Of a DNA stretch of 64,000 nt, positions 8,588 to 16,911 are shown piece after piece; position 1 is the stretch's first letter; each line of letters begins with the position of its first letter. This stretch comes from Anaerolineales bacterium HSG25 (GTDB lineage: Bacteria; Chloroflexota; Anaerolineae; 4572-78; J111). The stretch spans positions 16,132-80,131 of the forward strand of contig JAUCGA010000002.1 of assembly GCA_030377865.1 (NCBI GenBank), written 5' to 3'. Under the pieces are notes generated by a model that worked only from the letters and a program-made list of their open reading frames with translations, was not told the DNA's origin and made no database searches. The translations under genes and the position numbers were made by a program.

Positions 8588-10030
8588 ATGGTCATTGCTG
8601 ATATTATTGAAGCCTTAACCGATAATCGAATAGAAGCTCGTCAACCCATTACACAAGTGGTCATCGATTCTCGGCAAGCGGAGCAAGATAGTTTATTTGT
8701 CGCTTTGCCCGGTGAGAACAGTGATGGACATGAGTTTGTTGAGCAGGCATTTCGGCAGGGAGCGACAGTTGCTCTGACCCACCGTCCGGTGGAGTTGTCG
8801 GTGCCACATCAACATATTAAGGTTGATGAACCATTACCTCAAACCATTGACCCAAATCAGCCGTTGTGTATCGAAACCTCAGATAGTTTGGTAGGACTGC
8901 AACAGTTTGCTAAATTTTGGCGACAAAAGTTCGATGTCCGAGTCGTCGCCATCACTGGCAGTGTCGGTAAAAGTACCACCAAAGAGCTAACCGCTTCGGT
9001 GCTATCAACCCGCTACAACTTGCTTAAGAGCGAGGGTAATTACAACAACGAAATCGGCTTACCCCTGACTTTGTTGAATCTGACCTCGGCTCATGAGCGG
9101 GTAGTGCTAGAGATGGGCATGTACGATTTGGGCGAAATTACGTTGTTGTGTGAGTTAGCTCAACCCCATGTCGGGGTTGTCACTAATGTTGGCCCCGTTC
9201 ATTTAGAGCGTCTCGGCACAATTGAGCGAATCGCTCAGGCCAAGACCGAACTCGTGTCAGCCTTACCACCGTACAACAGCCAAACTAAATCAGTAGCTAT
9301 TTTGAATTATGATGATCCCTATGTGAGGGGCATGGTTCCCAAAACGAAGGCCGCAGTGATGAGCTATGGTCTTACACCTTCTGCCGATTTGTGGGCTAGT
9401 GATGTGACAAGTGCCGGATTAGACGGCATTCGGTTCGTCTTCAACCAAGGAACAGACACAATCCATGCTCGAGTGCCATTGTTGGGGCGGCACAGCGTCC
9501 ATACTGCTTTACGGGCCGCGCTGGTGGGCTTGGTTGAGGGGCTGGCTTGGGGTGATATAATCACTGGGTTACAGAATTTGCCTGCCAAAGATCAGCTAAG
9601 GTTGGTCTGGATACCGGGGCCAAATGGCTCGATATTGCTCGATGATAGCTATAATGCTAACCCAGCCTCAACGATTGCGGCTCTGAACATGCTTGATGAT
9701 CTATCCGCTCCCAAAAAAATTGCCGTTTTGGGTGACATGCTCGAACTCGGTCACATGGAAGAAGCAGGGCATCGGAAAGTTGGCTGTCGGGCGGCTAGAG
9801 TGGTCGATTTGCTAATTACGATTGGTGATCGTGCCCAAATTATTGCTGAAGAGGCCGAGGCATGTGGACTGAATAGCTCGAAAATTATTCAGCTACCAGA
9901 CAACCAAGCCGCGATTGACCTGTTAGAAGCTCAGTTAGCTCAAAATGAGATTGTATTGATTAAAGGCTCTAATTCACAAAAGATGGATCAAATTGTTAGT
10001 AACTTGACGAGAAGGAGTATCAGCGAGTGA
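8588..10030 (+). CDS. murF: UDP-MurNAc-tripeptide-D-Ala-D-Ala ligase MurF
   Basis: A 480-residue Mur ligase that adds D-alanyl-D-alanine to UDP-MurNAc-tripeptide in the cytoplasm. The N-terminal UDP-binding domain starts with VVIDSRQAEQDSLFVALPG. The ATP-binding P-loop GSVGKSTTKE is near residues 124-133, and NYNNEIGLPLTLL and LLDDSYNANPAS are typical of MurF rather than MurE. The start ATG at 8588 lies after a repeat element, and the only ribosome-binding-like sequence nearby is AGAGGGAT. It is followed by mraY after 64 bases. Confidence 0.96.
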   Translation: MVIADIIEALTDNRIEARQPITQVVIDSRQAEQDSLFVALPGENSDGHEFVEQAFRQGATVALTHRPVELSVPHQHIKVDEPLPQTIDPNQPLCIETSDSLVGLQQFAKFWRQKFDVRVVAITGSVGKSTTKELTASVLSTRYNLLKSEGNYNNEIGLPLTLLNLTSAHERVVLEMGMYDLGEITLLCELAQPHVGVVTNVGPVHLERLGTIERIAQAKTELVSALPPYNSQTKSVAILNYDDPYVRGMVPKTKAAVMSYGLTPSADLWASDVTSAGLDGIRFVFNQGTDTIHARVPLLGRHSVHTALRAALVGLVEGLAWGDIITGLQNLPAKDQLRLVWIPGPNGSILLDDSYNANPASTIAALNMLDDLSAPKKIAVLGDMLELGHMEEAGHRKVGCRAARVVDLLITIGDRAQIIAEEAEACGLNSSKIIQLPDNQAAIDLLEAQLAQNEIVLIKGSNSQKMDQIVSNLTRRSISE

Positions 10031-10094
10031 GAGAATCTATCCGACCATCTTTTATAACCCAATTTGTTAGCCCGCTGATTCCTTAGCAAAAACA

Positions 10095-11072
10095 ATGGCT
10101 TACTCTCTTTCTTTAGGTGTTCTCTCTTTTCTGTTGGCTGTTATTTGGGGTAGACCGTTAATCACCCTTTTAAAACGACTCAAAATCGGCAAGCAAATTC
10201 GAGTCGAAGGACCGACCACCCATCAAGTAAAAACCGGTACGCCGACTATGGGCGGACTGATGATTGTTATTCCGGTGTTGGTGATTACCGGTGTGCTGAA
10301 TGTGGGGAATTTATGGGGAATTACCCTCTTAGGACGTTCGATTTTAGTGCCGATGGCCGTTTTAGTAGCCTTTGGTACTTTAGGAGCGATTGACGATTTG
10401 ATGGGAGTGCGAGTCATTCCTACGGGCATGCTAGGGCGATACAAGCTGTTATGGCAGTTGATATTTTCGGCCATTACAGCTATGTTTTTACATTTTGCTC
10501 TTGATTTACGAAGTATCGCCATCCCTAGTGTAGTCGAAAAGATTGACATCGGCCTGTTCTACATCCCCATCGCCATGTTCATCATTGTCGGCACCTCCAA
10601 TGCGGTCAATTTGACTGACGGTCTCGATGGCTTAGCCGGAAGTATCGCCGCGGTCTCCTTTACGGCCTACGGTGTGGTAGCTTTTTTACAAGAGCAACTC
10701 TGGCTGGTAGCTTTTGTGTTTACAGTTGTTGGGGCAATTTTAGCCTTTTTATGGTACAACGCCCACCCTGCCGAACTATTCATGGGAGACACAGGCTCTT
10801 TATCCATCGGTGCTACATTAGCCGTGGTGGCCTTGATGACGGGGCAATGGCTTCTGCTACCACTTCTTGGATTCGTCTTTGTAGCCGAAGCAGTCTCGGT
10901 AATTTTGCAGGTTACATATTTCAAAGCAACAGGGGGTAAGCGACTATTTAGAATGAGTCCATTGCATCACCATTTTGAACTTATGGGTTGGTCGGAGACC
11001 CATGTCACCCAGCGGTTTTGGCTAATTGGAATTTTATCGGCCATGTTAGGTATTGCCCTCGCCTTGATATAA
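10095..11072 (+). CDS. mraY: Phospho-N-acetylmuramoyl-pentapeptide transferase MraY
   Basis: A 325-residue polytopic membrane enzyme with about ten hydrophobic segments. It transfers phospho-MurNAc-pentapeptide to undecaprenyl phosphate, forming lipid I. Visible motifs are GTPTMGGLM near residue 50, the acidic pair GAIDDLMGV, NLTDGLDGLAG, FMGDTGSLSIGA and the C-terminal SPLHHHFELMGWSE histidine motif. All catalytic aspartates appear intact. It follows murF; the downstream product, lipid I, would need MurG, which is not intact in this cluster. Confidence 0.97.
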   Translation: MAYSLSLGVLSFLLAVIWGRPLITLLKRLKIGKQIRVEGPTTHQVKTGTPTMGGLMIVIPVLVITGVLNVGNLWGITLLGRSILVPMAVLVAFGTLGAIDDLMGVRVIPTGMLGRYKLLWQLIFSAITAMFLHFALDLRSIAIPSVVEKIDIGLFYIPIAMFIIVGTSNAVNLTDGLDGLAGSIAAVSFTAYGVVAFLQEQLWLVAFVFTVVGAILAFLWYNAHPAELFMGDTGSLSIGATLAVVALMTGQWLLLPLLGFVFVAEAVSVILQVTYFKATGGKRLFRMSPLHHHFELMGWSETHVTQRFWLIGILSAMLGIALALI

Positions 11073-11093
11073 AGGGGATAAAGGAGTGACGGC

Positions 11094-11525
11094 ATGGTAA
11101 TTGTTCTTGCAGAATCAACTCAGAAGCTACCTCATTCCAGTATCTATTTTGATGAAACGCAACTCCGCTTAGATATTAATCTATCGGTTAGGCTAGGAAT
11201 TACGGCCAAACAAGCGAAACGTAAGCTGACCCGTTTTTTTATGGATGAAGTAAGTCTCCTCATTGGGCCAGAAACGCCTTCGCTGGTGCTGGTCAACGAA
11301 AGTGATATTTGTTGGCGTTTCCCTATGACCTTGACTCTGGGACGACAAGGTGTTGTAGGTCAAGTGGGTGTGGTGGATGTGAACGCTAAAACGGGTGAGT
11401 TGTTGATTGCGCCATCCCTGATTGAGGAGATAAAGCACAATGCCGAACAGTTGGCTCAACGTGCCGCACATTCAACAATTTCTGGATTATTGGAAACAGT
11501 CTACTCGCCATGCCGTTGTTGTTAG
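11094..11525 (+). CDS. Conserved hypothetical protein next to a C39-peptidase relic
   Basis: 143 residues, starting 21 bases after mraY with GGAGTGAC before the ATG. I do not recognise a named family. It reads as an alpha/beta protein: a polar N-terminus (LRLDINLSVRLGITAKQAKRKLTRFFMDE, here split by eye), then a beta-rich half (PMTLTLGRQGVVGQVGVVDVN). The last 16 or so residues (TISGLLETVYSPCRCC) are probably a readthrough into the out-of-frame start of the following peptidase remnant. I recall proteins of this type encoded just upstream of small C39-like peptidases in Chloroflexota, which fits the neighbour. The function is unknown. Confidence 0.55.
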   Translation: MVIVLAESTQKLPHSSIYFDETQLRLDINLSVRLGITAKQAKRKLTRFFMDEVSLLIGPETPSLVLVNESDICWRFPMTLTLGRQGVVGQVGVVDVNAKTGELLIAPSLIEEIKHNAEQLAQRAAHSTISGLLETVYSPCRCC

Positions 11526-11643
11526 CGGGTTAGATTCTCAACGAGTTTATCTCAATGACCCTGCTTATAAAGTCGCTCCCCAATTTGCATCGTTGGATGG
11601 TTGGCTTGAGATGGATGAGGTGATAGCTGTTATCACGCGCTGA
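11440..11643 (+). pseudogene. Internally deleted C39-like peptidase remnant
   Basis: A 67-codon frame overlapping the preceding gene. Its C-terminal two thirds match the end of C39-like papain-fold peptidases: a histidine in RHAVVVSGLD, then VYLNDPAY with the partner Asp/Asn region. Its first dozen residues (WLNVPHIQQ) resemble the usual start of such proteins. The middle, including the catalytic Cys and about 80 residues, is missing. The protein cannot be an active peptidase. It may be a natural internal deletion that kept both gene ends, a pattern repeated elsewhere in this window. Confidence 0.55.
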
Positions 11644-11682
11644 TCATTGCGGATAGGCTACGCGCAATGATCAAAATTTTTT
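11641..11682 (+). terminator. Intrinsic terminator after the C39 remnant
   Basis: TGATCATTGCG at 11641-11651 pairs with CGCAATGATCA at 11663-11673, then AAA and a run of six T. The stop codon TGA of the upstream frame is the first three bases of the stem. Confidence 0.65.
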
Positions 11683-11760
11683 ACAAAATTTGTAGATCTG
11701 ACAGGTCTATAAAACCTGTTTCGATATTATTAATTCAAAGATTGAGGGAGTTTTATAACG

Positions 11761-12051
11761 ATGACACACATGCAAGCGCAAACTATGAAAAGCAAGAAAA
11801 AACGTCGTATCTATCCTGAGTTAGTTCCAACGCCCGCCGAGCGAGAAACAACCTATTACGCGGCTTTAGAACTCGTAGCCATCATTGATGAAAATTTAAG
11901 GCGAGGTGTATTCCATTATCGAAATAGGGCCGGACGCTTATTAAGCACCCTAGATGAGGTTATAAATGCTATTTTGACGGATAATTTGCAACTGCCAGCC
12001 CCTAAACAAGAAGAATCTGTTTGGGTAGCACCGCAAGAACGCGCCGCTTAA
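11761..12051 (+). CDS. Small hypothetical protein
   Basis: 96 residues, mostly helical, with a basic N-terminus (MKSKKKRRIYPELVPTPAE), a conserved-looking helix (YYAALELVAIIDENLRRG) and a Pro/Glu-rich tail. GGGAG stands about nine bases before the ATG. There is no membrane segment or recognisable motif. It sits between mraY and murD in its own transcription unit after a terminator. No function can be assigned from sequence or place. Confidence 0.55.
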   Translation: MTHMQAQTMKSKKKRRIYPELVPTPAERETTYYAALELVAIIDENLRRGVFHYRNRAGRLLSTLDEVINAILTDNLQLPAPKQEESVWVAPQERAA

Positions 12052-12213
12052 ACGATTACTTCGCGATTGCCCTCTTTGCTACTTTGCAGGTATAATCCAT
12101 AAAGATTTTTAGTCATTATTAATCCTAATATAGGTTAGGGTTAGTTATGTCTTATTTGTGTTTATATCTATATAGATATTATGTCAACTTATTAACTTTA
12201 TTGGAATACAATT

Positions 12214-13650
12214 GTGGCAGACATCAGCATATTAGCAAATAAAAGAGTATTGATTGTTGGTTTAGGTAAAGAAGGGATTGCGCTGGCTTCGTTTTTGGCC
12301 GGTCATAATCTGAGCGTAACCGTCACCGATTCACAATCGGCGGCTGAACTGGGTGAGGTGGTGGAGCGTTTTGAAGCCGACGGAATACGGCTTGTTCTGG
12401 GTGAGCATCCGACTCGGTTGCTTGATGAGGTGGACATTTTGTTCGTTAGCCCCGGCGTACCATTAACAATTCCCTTCTTAAAAGAGGCTCGATCTAGAAA
12501 AATTCCATTCTCCACGGAGACACGGCTTTTCTGTTACCTTTGTCCGGCTCCAATTATCGCCCTGACCGGCTCTAGCGGAAAATCAACCACAACCACTTTG
12601 GTTGGTGAATTTTTGCAGGCCGCAGGGTACAAAACATGGATCGGCGGTAATATCGGGCAACCCCTTATTGAGCATATAGCCGAAATAACACCTCAAGATC
12701 GAGTGGTTATGGAGTTGAGCAGTTTTCAGCTTGAATATTTCCACCCCCGTATAAATAAAGGTGTATCAGCCAATAAACTGGCTCCGTTATTAGCTGGTTG
12801 GAGTCCCTCACTTGGAGCCTTGTTGAATATTACACCCAACCATTTAGATCGTCACTCCTCTATGCGGACTTATGTTCGAGCGAAGCGGGCCATTATCGAC
12901 TTCCAAAAACCAGAGGATATCGTTGTTATGAGCCTTGATAATGATGTTACTCGTACGATTGGTCGTCAATTTGGAGATAGAGCGCGTTGGTTTAGTATTG
13001 AAGCTGAACGCCCCAATGGTGCCTGTCTCTATCAAAACCAAATTGCCTTACTTGATGAAAATAAATCACATCAACCGATTATTCATCGGCAAGATGTAAA
13101 ACTTTTGGGCGTACATAACGCGGCTAACATCATGGCCGCGGCATTGATAGCGCGTGAACTAGACATCTCCATCGAGACCATGCGAACAGTTTTGATGCGC
13201 TTTACTGGTCTTCCGTACCGCTTAGAGCTAGTGCGTGAGCATGAGCAGGTTAGCTACTACGACGATTCAATTGCTACCACTCCTGAGCGGATGATGATGG
13301 CTCTGCGGGCCTTTGACAGACCGATTATACTCATTGCCGGTGGGCGAGATAAACGTCTTTCATGGGAAGAGACCGCTCGCGTGATTATTCATAAGACCGC
13401 CCATGTCATTTTATTTGGTGAAGCGAGAGACATGATTGCTCAAGTTATTACCAAAGCAGGGCAAGACATTACCACTACTCAAACTCAGTTGCATTTGTGT
13501 AATAGTTTAGCTGAAACCGTCACCATTGCTTCTAATTTTGCCACGCCGGGGAATGTAGTCCTGCTCTCTCCCGGCTGTTCTAGTTATGATGCTTTCTCTG
13601 ACTATATGGAACGAGGCGATCAGTTTAACCAACTTGTGGCCGACCTATAA
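12214..13650 (+). CDS. murD: UDP-N-acetylmuramoyl-L-alanine-D-glutamate ligase MurD
   Basis: A 478-residue Mur ligase that adds D-glutamate to UDP-MurNAc-L-Ala. GTG at 12214 gives the proper N-terminal Rossmann start VLIVGLGKEGIALASFLAGH. The P-loop is GSSGKSTTTT near residue 119, followed by ELSSFQLE and the NITPNHLDRH motif that marks MurD. The C-terminal domain has ILIAGGRDKRLSWEE and LSPGCSSYDAFSDYMERG. A stretch of about 20 residues before NITPNHL (GVSANKLAPLLAGWSP) is longer than in E. coli; I believe similar insertions occur in related bacteria. A family 2 repeat follows 17 bases after the stop. Confidence 0.96.
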   Translation: MADISILANKRVLIVGLGKEGIALASFLAGHNLSVTVTDSQSAAELGEVVERFEADGIRLVLGEHPTRLLDEVDILFVSPGVPLTIPFLKEARSRKIPFSTETRLFCYLCPAPIIALTGSSGKSTTTTLVGEFLQAAGYKTWIGGNIGQPLIEHIAEITPQDRVVMELSSFQLEYFHPRINKGVSANKLAPLLAGWSPSLGALLNITPNHLDRHSSMRTYVRAKRAIIDFQKPEDIVVMSLDNDVTRTIGRQFGDRARWFSIEAERPNGACLYQNQIALLDENKSHQPIIHRQDVKLLGVHNAANIMAAALIARELDISIETMRTVLMRFTGLPYRLELVREHEQVSYYDDSIATTPERMMMALRAFDRPIILIAGGRDKRLSWEETARVIIHKTAHVILFGEARDMIAQVITKAGQDITTTQTQLHLCNSLAETVTIASNFATPGNVVLLSPGCSSYDAFSDYMERGDQFNQLVADL

Positions 13651-13955
13651 ATGTGAAGCATGATGGTAAAAGTTCAGTAAAGTCACCCCAGAAACCCGAT
13701 TTCTTTGAGAAATCGGGTTTCTGACGCTCTTTCTAGCGAGTTCACTGAATATTTATGATAGTGTATCATTTCGTCTCATTCTGTGGTGGTCAAGATGATA
13801 TTGAAAAACATGTCATACTGAGCCGAAAGCGAAGTATCCACTCGAATCTCCCTAGATTCGAGAGAAAGGCATTGAACTATTTTTTTGCTTGTTAAACGTA
13901 GAGTATCTCTACGCTAAACAAGCAAAAAAAATTTCGCTAATTTAGTAGACATAAC
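13651..13955. other. Intergenic region between murD and ftsW with three palindromes
   Basis: Holds the 89-bp family 2 repeat (13667-13755), a TCGAATCT/AGATTCGA hairpin near 13842-13862, and a long imperfect palindrome at 13880-13932 whose arms read TTTTTTTGCTTGTT and AACAAGCAAAAAAAA with a CGTAGAG/CTCTACG inner stem. The last one ends about 20 bases before ftsW. No coding frame is seen. Confidence 0.55.
13667..13755 (+). repeat. 89-bp palindromic repeat, family 2, copy 1
   Basis: Ends TAAAAGTTCAGTAAAG and, inverted, TAAATATTCAGTGAAC form imperfect terminal repeats. The centre is the hairpin AAACCCGATTTCT/AGAAATCGGGTTT. Two other copies of exactly the same length are at 20413-20501 (opposite orientation) and 37592-37680. 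It has no coding capacity and behaves like a MITE. Confidence 0.75.
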
Positions 13956-15140
13956 ATGAAAAAATCGAAGACTCCAACTCATCATAATATGGACTACTTT
14001 GTTCTCGTCACTGTTGCCGCCCTTTTATTTTTTGGCTTAATGATGATCTACAGTGCCACGTTTGCCCTTGGATACCAACAGTTTGACCAGCCGACCTACT
14101 ATTTTTCGCGACAACTATTATGGGTGGGTATTGGTTTGTTGGCTATGCTCATCTTTGCCAATGCGGAGTATCACACTTGGCGACGCTTTTCGATTTTGAT
14201 TATGGCTGGCACGTTGAGTTTGATGTTACTGGTGTTGATTGTGGGGGGCGAATATTTTGGAGCGCAACGCTGGCTATTCCGTGGCTCGATTCAACCCTCT
14301 GAGTTGAGTAAACTGGCAATCATCATCTATTTGGCTGACTGGCTGGCTGTAAAAGGTGATAAAATCAGACAGGTAAGCTATGGGGTTTTACCATTTGGGA
14401 TTTTATTGAGCCTGATTACCGGTTTAATCGTGTTACAGCAAGATTTAAGTACTGCTATTTTGGTTTCAGTTACCGCATTAGTGATGTTTTTTATTGCCGG
14501 AGGGGATTTATGGCAGATTATCGCGGGGTTAAGCGCCGGAGCTATGGTTTTTGTTATGCTAATTGTTAGCTCCTCCTACCGTTTGGCTCGGATTACCGCC
14601 TTTTTAGACCCGCTCAACAGTGATCCGTTAGGTGACGGCTATCAAATCCGTCAAATCTTGATAGCTCTTGGCTCTGGAGGAGTAACAGGTTTGGGATTAG
14701 GAGCTAGTCGGCAAAAGTTCGGCTATATCCCTGCTTCCCATACGGATGGTATCTTCGCTATTTTAGGTGAGGAGTTAGGATTACTCGGTTGTATCGTCGT
14801 GATTGGCTTGTTTGTCTTTTTGGCCTACCGAGGCTTCCAAATTGCCTTGGCCGCGCCCGATACATTTGGTTCGATTTTGGCGGTCGGTATCACTTTTAGC
14901 CTCGTTTTTCAGGCGATTGTTAATATTGGGGTGGTTACAGCATCGTTACCGTTTACTGGTATCCCGTTGCCCTTCATCAGTTTTGGTGGTTCCTCGTTGG
15001 TGGTCAGCATGGCTAGTGTTGGATTACTCCTCGCAGTGTCGCGTCGAACTATGCCCGAAGAGGAGCAACCTACAAAAACAAAAAGAAAATCACGTTCTGC
15101 ACATCTCGGAAAGAGAAACTGGCAAACACGTCTAGTCTAA
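13956..15140 (+). CDS. ftsW: Peptidoglycan glycosyltransferase FtsW
   Basis: A 394-residue SEDS-family membrane protein with about ten transmembrane segments that polymerises lipid II into septal glycan chains. Conserved features include the first-helix GLMMIYSAT, the region around YFGAQRWL, KLAIIIYLADWL, the loop DPLGDGYQIRQILIALGSGG, HTDGIFAILGEELG and the C-terminal PLPFISFGGSSL. A basic tail (KTKRKSRSAH) follows the last segment. It partners the transpeptidase encoded at 6721. murG would normally follow; here only its tail is left. Confidence 0.95.
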   Translation: MKKSKTPTHHNMDYFVLVTVAALLFFGLMMIYSATFALGYQQFDQPTYYFSRQLLWVGIGLLAMLIFANAEYHTWRRFSILIMAGTLSLMLLVLIVGGEYFGAQRWLFRGSIQPSELSKLAIIIYLADWLAVKGDKIRQVSYGVLPFGILLSLITGLIVLQQDLSTAILVSVTALVMFFIAGGDLWQIIAGLSAGAMVFVMLIVSSSYRLARITAFLDPLNSDPLGDGYQIRQILIALGSGGVTGLGLGASRQKFGYIPASHTDGIFAILGEELGLLGCIVVIGLFVFLAYRGFQIALAAPDTFGSILAVGITFSLVFQAIVNIGVVTASLPFTGIPLPFISFGGSSLVVSMASVGLLLAVSRRTMPEEEQPTKTKRKSRSAHLGKRNWQTRLV

Positions 15141-15480
15141 TTCAAGTCTTTCAGTACAGCCATAGCAATGCCTGCTACTTTTACTTGTGACAAGACAGGT
15201 GATTCAAGTTCAGGGTCTGAACTTTCGGGAATCAAGGTAGGATCTTTAGCTTGGGCATCGCCCATCTAATTCAGGATGCAGTTTTGAGTTGCACGGGATA
15301 TACCAGAGAGCCGCGCAATTCTCAGCAATGATGTTGACATAAAGTCAGTTTTGCGCGACACTGTTATTAACCTAATCTCAAATCAGCAACAACTAAACAG
15401 TATGAGCCAAGCTTATCCTTTACTAGCGCAACCTGATGTCGCAAATCGCTTGGCTGAGCAAATCTTGGAGGTGAGAAGTA
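15141..15480. other. Region between ftsW and the CvpA-like genes, with a murG tail and an antisense 42-codon frame
   Basis: The right part (15288-15491) encodes a decayed MurG C-terminus. The left part (15137-15265) has a minus-strand frame of 42 codons ending VKVAGIAMAVLKDLN, with no ribosome binding site. It may be another gene end, but I do not recognise it. Confidence 0.4.
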
Positions 15481-15491
15481 ATGCAGATTAA
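15288..15491 (+). pseudogene. murG: C-terminal relic of murG
   Basis: An open frame without an upstream start, preceded in phase by TGA at 15285. It encodes about 67 residues ending before the stop at 15489. The part LAQPDVANRLAEQILEV, preceded by NLISNQQQLNSMSQAY, matches the last 40 residues of MurG glycosyltransferases: helix with Leu-x-x-Met, then A-R-P-D-A-A-x-R-I-A. The place, directly between ftsW and murC, is where murG belongs. The N-terminal glycine-rich motif (GGGTGGH type) and the whole substrate-binding part are absent. Lipid II synthesis must therefore use a murG elsewhere. The stop overlaps the start of the next gene. Confidence 0.6.
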
Positions 15492-16173
15492 TTGGGTAGT
15501 ACTAACATATTTTGTAATCGGAGTCTTCGCCTTATCTGGCTTTTTTCGTGGATGGTGGAAGGAGAGTATAACCACCGGAGGACTGGCTTTCTTGTTTATT
15601 CTGCTGAACAATTCGCCTATTGCCGCTGAATTGGTCAACATTGTCAACTCAATCATCACCTTTGTGTGGTCGTTGGCTCCTAATTTTTTTACCAATCTTT
15701 TTGAAAGCATGTTTGATATCATCGTGACACCGGGGCTGGCTTTTCAGCTTGACTCTAGTGCCTCAGAAACATGGATCTGGGCCTTAATGCTGATGGTCGT
15801 CTTTACCACACTTGTGGGGCGGTCACTTGGCCCAGACGCGGCCAAACCGATAGGTCGTTTTTTAGGGGCTTTACTAGGTGGCTTTAATGGCTTCCTTTTT
15901 CTCAGCTTATTGCGAGAACATCTGGATGGCCGTTTTCTTCCTTATGGTGGCACCTCTATCAACGAGATTGGAGGCTTAGCCAGCACTGGTGTTGCCATTC
16001 AAGCGACCAACTTACCGCCCCATACGGCTATGGATAGTCTAATGCCGTGGATTATCATCATCATTAGTGTCTTGGTATTTTTAGCTGGCCTAAAAACCCG
16101 AGTTGGCATGCCCAAAAGTAAAGTTCGTTTCTGGGAACTAGATTACCGCACCCCCTACGGGTATAACGGTTAG
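15481..16173 (+). CDS. CvpA-like membrane protein, paralog 1
   Basis: A 230-residue integral membrane protein with about four hydrophobic segments. It starts with a segment containing GFFRGWWKES, typical of the first helix of CvpA/colicin V production-like proteins, and has ALLGGFNGFLFLSLLREHLDGR in the middle. GGAGGTGAG stands just before ATG 15481. The next gene is a clear paralog sharing GFFRGWWKE, FNG, REHLDGR/REYMDGR, PWII and KTRVG. The pair takes the place of murG between ftsW and murC. A role in cell envelope processes is plausible from context only. Confidence 0.65.
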   Translation: MQINWVVLTYFVIGVFALSGFFRGWWKESITTGGLAFLFILLNNSPIAAELVNIVNSIITFVWSLAPNFFTNLFESMFDIIVTPGLAFQLDSSASETWIWALMLMVVFTTLVGRSLGPDAAKPIGRFLGALLGGFNGFLFLSLLREHLDGRFLPYGGTSINEIGGLASTGVAIQATNLPPHTAMDSLMPWIIIIISVLVFLAGLKTRVGMPKSKVRFWELDYRTPYGYNG

Positions 16174-16194
16174 TATCAAGGAGGAAATGAGACG

Positions 16195-16911
16195 ATGACC
16201 CTTGATTGGATGAATTTAACGTTATTTATAGTAATATTTTTTGCCATTACCGGTTTTTTTCGAGGTTGGTGGAAAGAAGGTCTAACCACAATCTTTTTGG
16301 CTGGGCTGGTCTTTCTACTAAATCAACCTGATTTGGCAGAATGGCTTGTCGAAAGTTACAACAGCCTGATGACCTTGCTCTGGAGCCTAATTCCAAGTAG
16401 TATGACCACCATCAGCGAAACTGATACCGATTCTGTGGTGGCGATTACCAAATCCACCCCCCCCGATTTTCTGCTTGTCGATGCTAGTAACGGTAGCACA
16501 TGGTTCTACCTACTTTTGTTGGCGGTCGGAATTCCGGCATTGTGGACGCAGACTAGTTTTAACAATAAACCTACGGCATTAGGGCATGTACTCGGTATTG
16601 GGGTAGGAGCTTTTAATGGCTTGTTGATTATGGGACTGCTTCGAGAGTACATGGACGGACGCTCTTTGCCCGGTGGTCAGACAGGAACCGAATCGGCGAT
16701 TACCTTGGCTAGTAGTAGCTCTACTGGAACTGCCTCTGCCGAAGCGACACTGGTCGCGACAAATTTTCCAACCTATACCATCTTAGACAGCATGATCCCG
16801 TGGATTGTCATTATTGTCGGGGCACTGTTTGCCTTCGCCTTCTTCAAAACTCGGGTTGGCTCAGATGGCAAAAAAATGGTTTACCACTTACCACCACTTT
16901 ATGTCAAATAA
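16195..16911 (+). CDS. CvpA-like membrane protein, paralog 2
   Basis: 238 residues with the same plan as its neighbour: a first helix ending GFFRGWWKEG, a periplasmic Thr/Ser-rich stretch around residues 80-100, a GVGAFNGLLIMGLLREYMDGR helix and a last segment PWIVIIVGALFAFAF followed by KTRVG. AAGGAGGAAAT stands before the ATG. It ends 11 bases inside murC, which implies translational coupling. The two proteins arose by tandem duplication and have diverged strongly outside the motifs. The function is unknown. Confidence 0.65.
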   Translation: MTLDWMNLTLFIVIFFAITGFFRGWWKEGLTTIFLAGLVFLLNQPDLAEWLVESYNSLMTLLWSLIPSSMTTISETDTDSVVAITKSTPPDFLLVDASNGSTWFYLLLLAVGIPALWTQTSFNNKPTALGHVLGIGVGAFNGLLIMGLLREYMDGRSLPGGQTGTESAITLASSSSTGTASAEATLVATNFPTYTILDSMIPWIVIIVGALFAFAFFKTRVGSDGKKMVYHLPPLYVK

